Below are positions 13,585 to 15,435 of a DNA stretch of 15,435 nucleotides, piece by piece. A model generated the notes under the pieces. It did not search any database. It was not told the origin of the DNA and saw only the letters and a program-made list of their open reading frames with translations. The stretch spans positions 1 to 15,435 of the forward strand of contig CALINZ010000279.1 of NCBI GenBank assembly GCA_938045085.1, written 5' to 3'. A program made the translations under genes and the position numbers. Positions within the stretch are counted from its first letter, which is position 1, and every line of letters begins with the position of its first letter. The DNA is from an uncultured Collinsella sp. GTDB lineage: Bacteria; Actinomycetota; Coriobacteriia; Coriobacteriales; Coriobacteriaceae.

Positions 13585-14883
13585 ATGGCACCAGCACTGT
13601 TCGATCTTCAACCGCAATCAGCGCCCAAGGCCACCGCGGCGGCGCAGGCCGCTATCGATGATGGCCTGGTCAAAGAAGCCCAGGCATTTGCCGATGAACT
13701 CGCTGCGTGGCGACACGATCTACACCAGATGCCCGAGCTCGGTAACAATCTTCCGCAGACGTCTGCCTATATCCAGGCACGTCTGGACGAGATGGACATC
13801 CCCCATACCACGCTCGTCGACGGTTCCTGCGTCGTTGGCCTGATCGGTGCCGGTGCGGCCGCGGCCGCTCAGGGCAATGGCGCGTGCAAGGACGAGCAGG
13901 CCGGAACGGTCGTCATGCTCCGAGGCGATATGGATGCCCTACCCGTTGTCGAGGAATCCGGCGAGCCCTTTGCATCCACCAATGGCTGCATGCATGCTTG
14001 CGGTCACGATATGCACGCGACGGCGCTGCTTGGTGCGGCGCGCCTGCTCAAAGCTCGCGAGGCCGAGCTCGTCGACGCCAATGCCACCGTCAAACTGCTG
14101 TTCCAGCCGGGCGAGGAGACCTTTGAAGGGGCACGCGCTGCCATCGCCGATGGCCTGCTGCAGAACCCGCGCCCCCAGGCTGCCTTTGCCATGCACGTCA
14201 ACAGTCAATCGCCGCTCGGCCTGGTGCTCTACGGCAGCCCGGCGCTTTCGGGCGTGTACGGTTTTCGCATCACGCTCCAGGGCAAGGGCGGCCATGGCTC
14301 GAGCCCCGAGATCTGCATCGACCCCATCGCGGCCGGCGTCCATGTGCACCTGGCGCTCCAGGAGCTTATCGCCCGCGAGGTGCCGGCGGCCAAGGAAGTC
14401 GCACTTACCGTTGGTAAGTTTGCTGGCGGCTTGGCGGCCAACGTCATCCCCGACACCTGCGTGCTCGAGGGAACGCTGCGCGGCTTCGATGTTGAGCTCA
14501 TGGAGCACCTCAAGACCCGCATCGCGGAGGTCGTTAACGGCGTTGCCACAACATATCGTACGCCGGCGACCATCGAGACGCTTTCGGATGTTCCGCCGCT
14601 TGTACTCGACAGCGATATGACTCAGGCGTCGCTTGGCTACGTGGGCGCAGTGCTGCCCAAGTCGGCTTTCTTGCCGCTTTTCCATGCCATGGCGAGTGAG
14701 GACTTCGCGCTTATCTCGAGCGAGATTCCGAGTGCGTACTTTACCGTGGGCGCGGCCGTAACCGACACGGACGAACACTTTGCCCAGCACCATCCCAAGG
14801 CACGTTTTAACGATGCCGAGCTGCCGCTCGGTGCTGCGGCTTATACCGCCGTCTCTTTGGGCTATATCGCCGACCACCGGTAG
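13585..14883 (+). CDS. M20 family metallopeptidase/amidohydrolase (hippurate hydrolase-like)
   Basis: This 432-aa cytoplasmic zinc-dependent amidohydrolase of the M20D subgroup (hippurate hydrolase, N-acyl amino acid or N-acetyl-diaminopimelate deacylase type) cleaves the amide bond of an N-acyl amino acid. The exact substrate is unknown. The family start signature WRHDLHQMPELG is at about 42-53. The metal site is formed by MHACGHD (C139, H141), GEE (E177-E178, base and ligand), FAMHV (H204) and the C-terminal QHHPKARF segment. MLRGDMDALPV carries the aspartate motif, and GHGSSPEICIDPI marks the lid/dimerisation domain. Before RGDMDALP there is an Ala/Gly-rich insert (about 88-107). The ATG at 13585 is chosen because TGGAGGG (13573-13579) sits 5 nt upstream; an in-frame TTG at 13531 has no SD and runs through the dyad. 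It probably forms its own transcript. Confidence 0.93.
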   Translation: MAPALFDLQPQSAPKATAAAQAAIDDGLVKEAQAFADELAAWRHDLHQMPELGNNLPQTSAYIQARLDEMDIPHTTLVDGSCVVGLIGAGAAAAAQGNGACKDEQAGTVVMLRGDMDALPVVEESGEPFASTNGCMHACGHDMHATALLGAARLLKAREAELVDANATVKLLFQPGEETFEGARAAIADGLLQNPRPQAAFAMHVNSQSPLGLVLYGSPALSGVYGFRITLQGKGGHGSSPEICIDPIAAGVHVHLALQELIAREVPAAKEVALTVGKFAGGLAANVIPDTCVLEGTLRGFDVELMEHLKTRIAEVVNGVATTYRTPATIETLSDVPPLVLDSDMTQASLGYVGAVLPKSAFLPLFHAMASEDFALISSEIPSAYFTVGAAVTDTDEHFAQHHPKARFNDAELPLGAAAYTAVSLGYIADHR

Positions 14884-14891
14884 CATCCAAC

Positions 14892-14946
14892 CTTGCCTTT
14901 CAAGCCTGCGGGCATGGCCGTAAGGCCTATGCCCTTGTCTTTCAAG
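14892..14946. repeat. Direct repeats bracketing a hairpin
   Basis: CTTGCCTTTCAAG (14892-14904) and CTTGTCTTTCAAG (14934-14946) match at 12 of 13 bases. They flank the hairpin at 14910-14934, with the second copy starting at the hairpin's last base. The outer ends also pair as TTGCCTT (14893-14899) with AAGGCAA (14944-14950), so a larger nested structure is possible. Confidence 0.45.
14910..14942 (+). terminator. Probable terminator after the M20 amidohydrolase gene
   Basis: GGGCAT (14910-14915) pairs with ATGCCC (14929-14934). Inside it GGCC pairs with GGCC around a GTAA tetraloop, with one bulged T. TTGTCTTT follows. The stem is strong, but the T-run is interrupted. Confidence 0.55.
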
Positions 14947-15004
14947 GCAATCTTGGGCACTACCGGCGCCCGGCGCAGGCTATTCGTTTTTTAAAAGGAG
15001 CGGT

Positions 15005-15435
15005 ATGTCCCAGCAACGCAAATTCTTCCCCGGCTGGCTCGTGGTGACCTCCGGCTTTGTGATCATGGCCACGTGCTACACGATTTTCGTCAACTGCATG
15101 AGCCTGTTCCAGCCGCTGATCGTCAGCGACCTGGGCATTTCCCTTGCGCAGTACAACATCTCCAACGCTATCTCCACCGTGGTGAGCGTCGTGGGTTCGC
15201 TCGTTATCGGCCATGTTGCCGATAAGGTGAGTGGCCGCGTATTGGGCTCGCTCACCGTTATCGCCACCTCGGCGGTGCTCGCGGGCATGAGCTTTGTGGG
15301 TGAGCTTTGGCAGGTCTATGTGCTCTTTGCCGTCTCGGGCTCCTTTGCGAGCGCCTGGATCGTGTGCCTGGTGTGTTCTGTTGTCATGCTCGTGTTCCTG
15401 CTGGCATCCGAGCCCATCGCCGCCAAGCTGCGCGC
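15005..15435 (+). CDS. MFS transporter, 3' end beyond window, possibly internally deleted
   Basis: The frame is open from ATG 15005 to the window end (143 complete codons), with AAAGGAG (14994-15000) upstream. The N-terminus FFPGWLVVTSGFVIMA, the first helix (about 10-35), the second (about 51-71), motif A-like GHVADKVSGR (69-78) and the third helix (about 79-98) fit the major facilitator superfamily, probably the oxalate/formate-antiporter-like group. From residue 101 to 135 the chain is uninterrupted and hydrophobic, ending in VVMLVFLLASEPIAAKLR. The usual loop after helix 4 (often with a WF and basic residues) is missing, and the sequence instead reads like the final helix and tail of such a transporter. 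It may therefore be a shortened, non-functional gene. The part outside the window would decide. Confidence 0.8.
   Translation, partial: MSQQRKFFPGWLVVTSGFVIMATCYTIFVNCMSLFQPLIVSDLGISLAQYNISNAISTVVSVVGSLVIGHVADKVSGRVLGSLTVIATSAVLAGMSFVGELWQVYVLFAVSGSFASAWIVCLVCSVVMLVFLLASEPIAAKLR

Noticed and set aside
13939..14886. Minus-strand open frame (315 codons) opposite the M20 amidohydrolase
   Set aside because: The + strand shows all M20 metal-site motifs. The reverse frame has a biased Arg/Gly/Ala/His composition and no domain.

Overview
The window looks like chromosomal DNA of a high-GC Gram-positive gut anaerobe, most likely a Coriobacteriia member such as Collinsella. The basis is the strong G/C bias at third codon positions, strong AGGAGG-type ribosome binding sites, and the mix of gene families. 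The genus is inferred from general familiarity, not from a search. All ten complete genes and both partial genes lie on the + strand. I saw no tRNA, rRNA, CRISPR array, IS transposase or phage gene.

Region 1 (1-2184) holds the 3' part of an OmpR/PhoB-type response regulator followed 3 bp later by a PhoR-like sensor histidine kinase. This is a complete signalling pair, cut by the window edge. A terminator-like hairpin closes it. Region 2 (2185-4249) is a compact three-gene module: a Wzz/CpsC-type membrane adaptor, a CpsD-type bacterial tyrosine kinase and a CpsB-type PHP phosphatase. Together they form the usual phosphorylation switch for capsule or exopolysaccharide polymerisation, but no glycosyltransferase, flippase or polymerase gene follows. 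Region 3 (4289-4789) is an ElaA-like GNAT acetyltransferase. Its stop codon merges with a small repeat-palindrome-repeat element.

Region 4 (4850-7160) is htpG (Hsp90). Its leader carries a near-perfect terminator hairpin with a GNRA-type loop and T6, lying between the only visible promoter and the start codon. After htpG come a 70-bp element with 23-bp inverted arms and then a clean terminator. Region 5 (7200-12284) is a tandem pair of large YhgE/Pip-family membrane proteins, probably translationally coupled by a perfect Shine-Dalgarno. The promoter region upstream has a 12-bp palindrome typical of a repressor site. Region 6 (12382-14883) holds an EamA/DMT transporter and an M20-family amidohydrolase, each with its own leader and with terminators between.

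The window ends in an MFS transporter (15005 onward) whose sequence appears to jump from transmembrane helix 4 straight to what looks like the last helix of the family. That suggests an internal deletion or an assembly artefact. The main points for follow-up are the htpG leader hairpin, the two repeat-like intergenic elements, the YhgE/Pip pair with its putative operator, the orphan Cps phospho-switch and the odd MFS gene.
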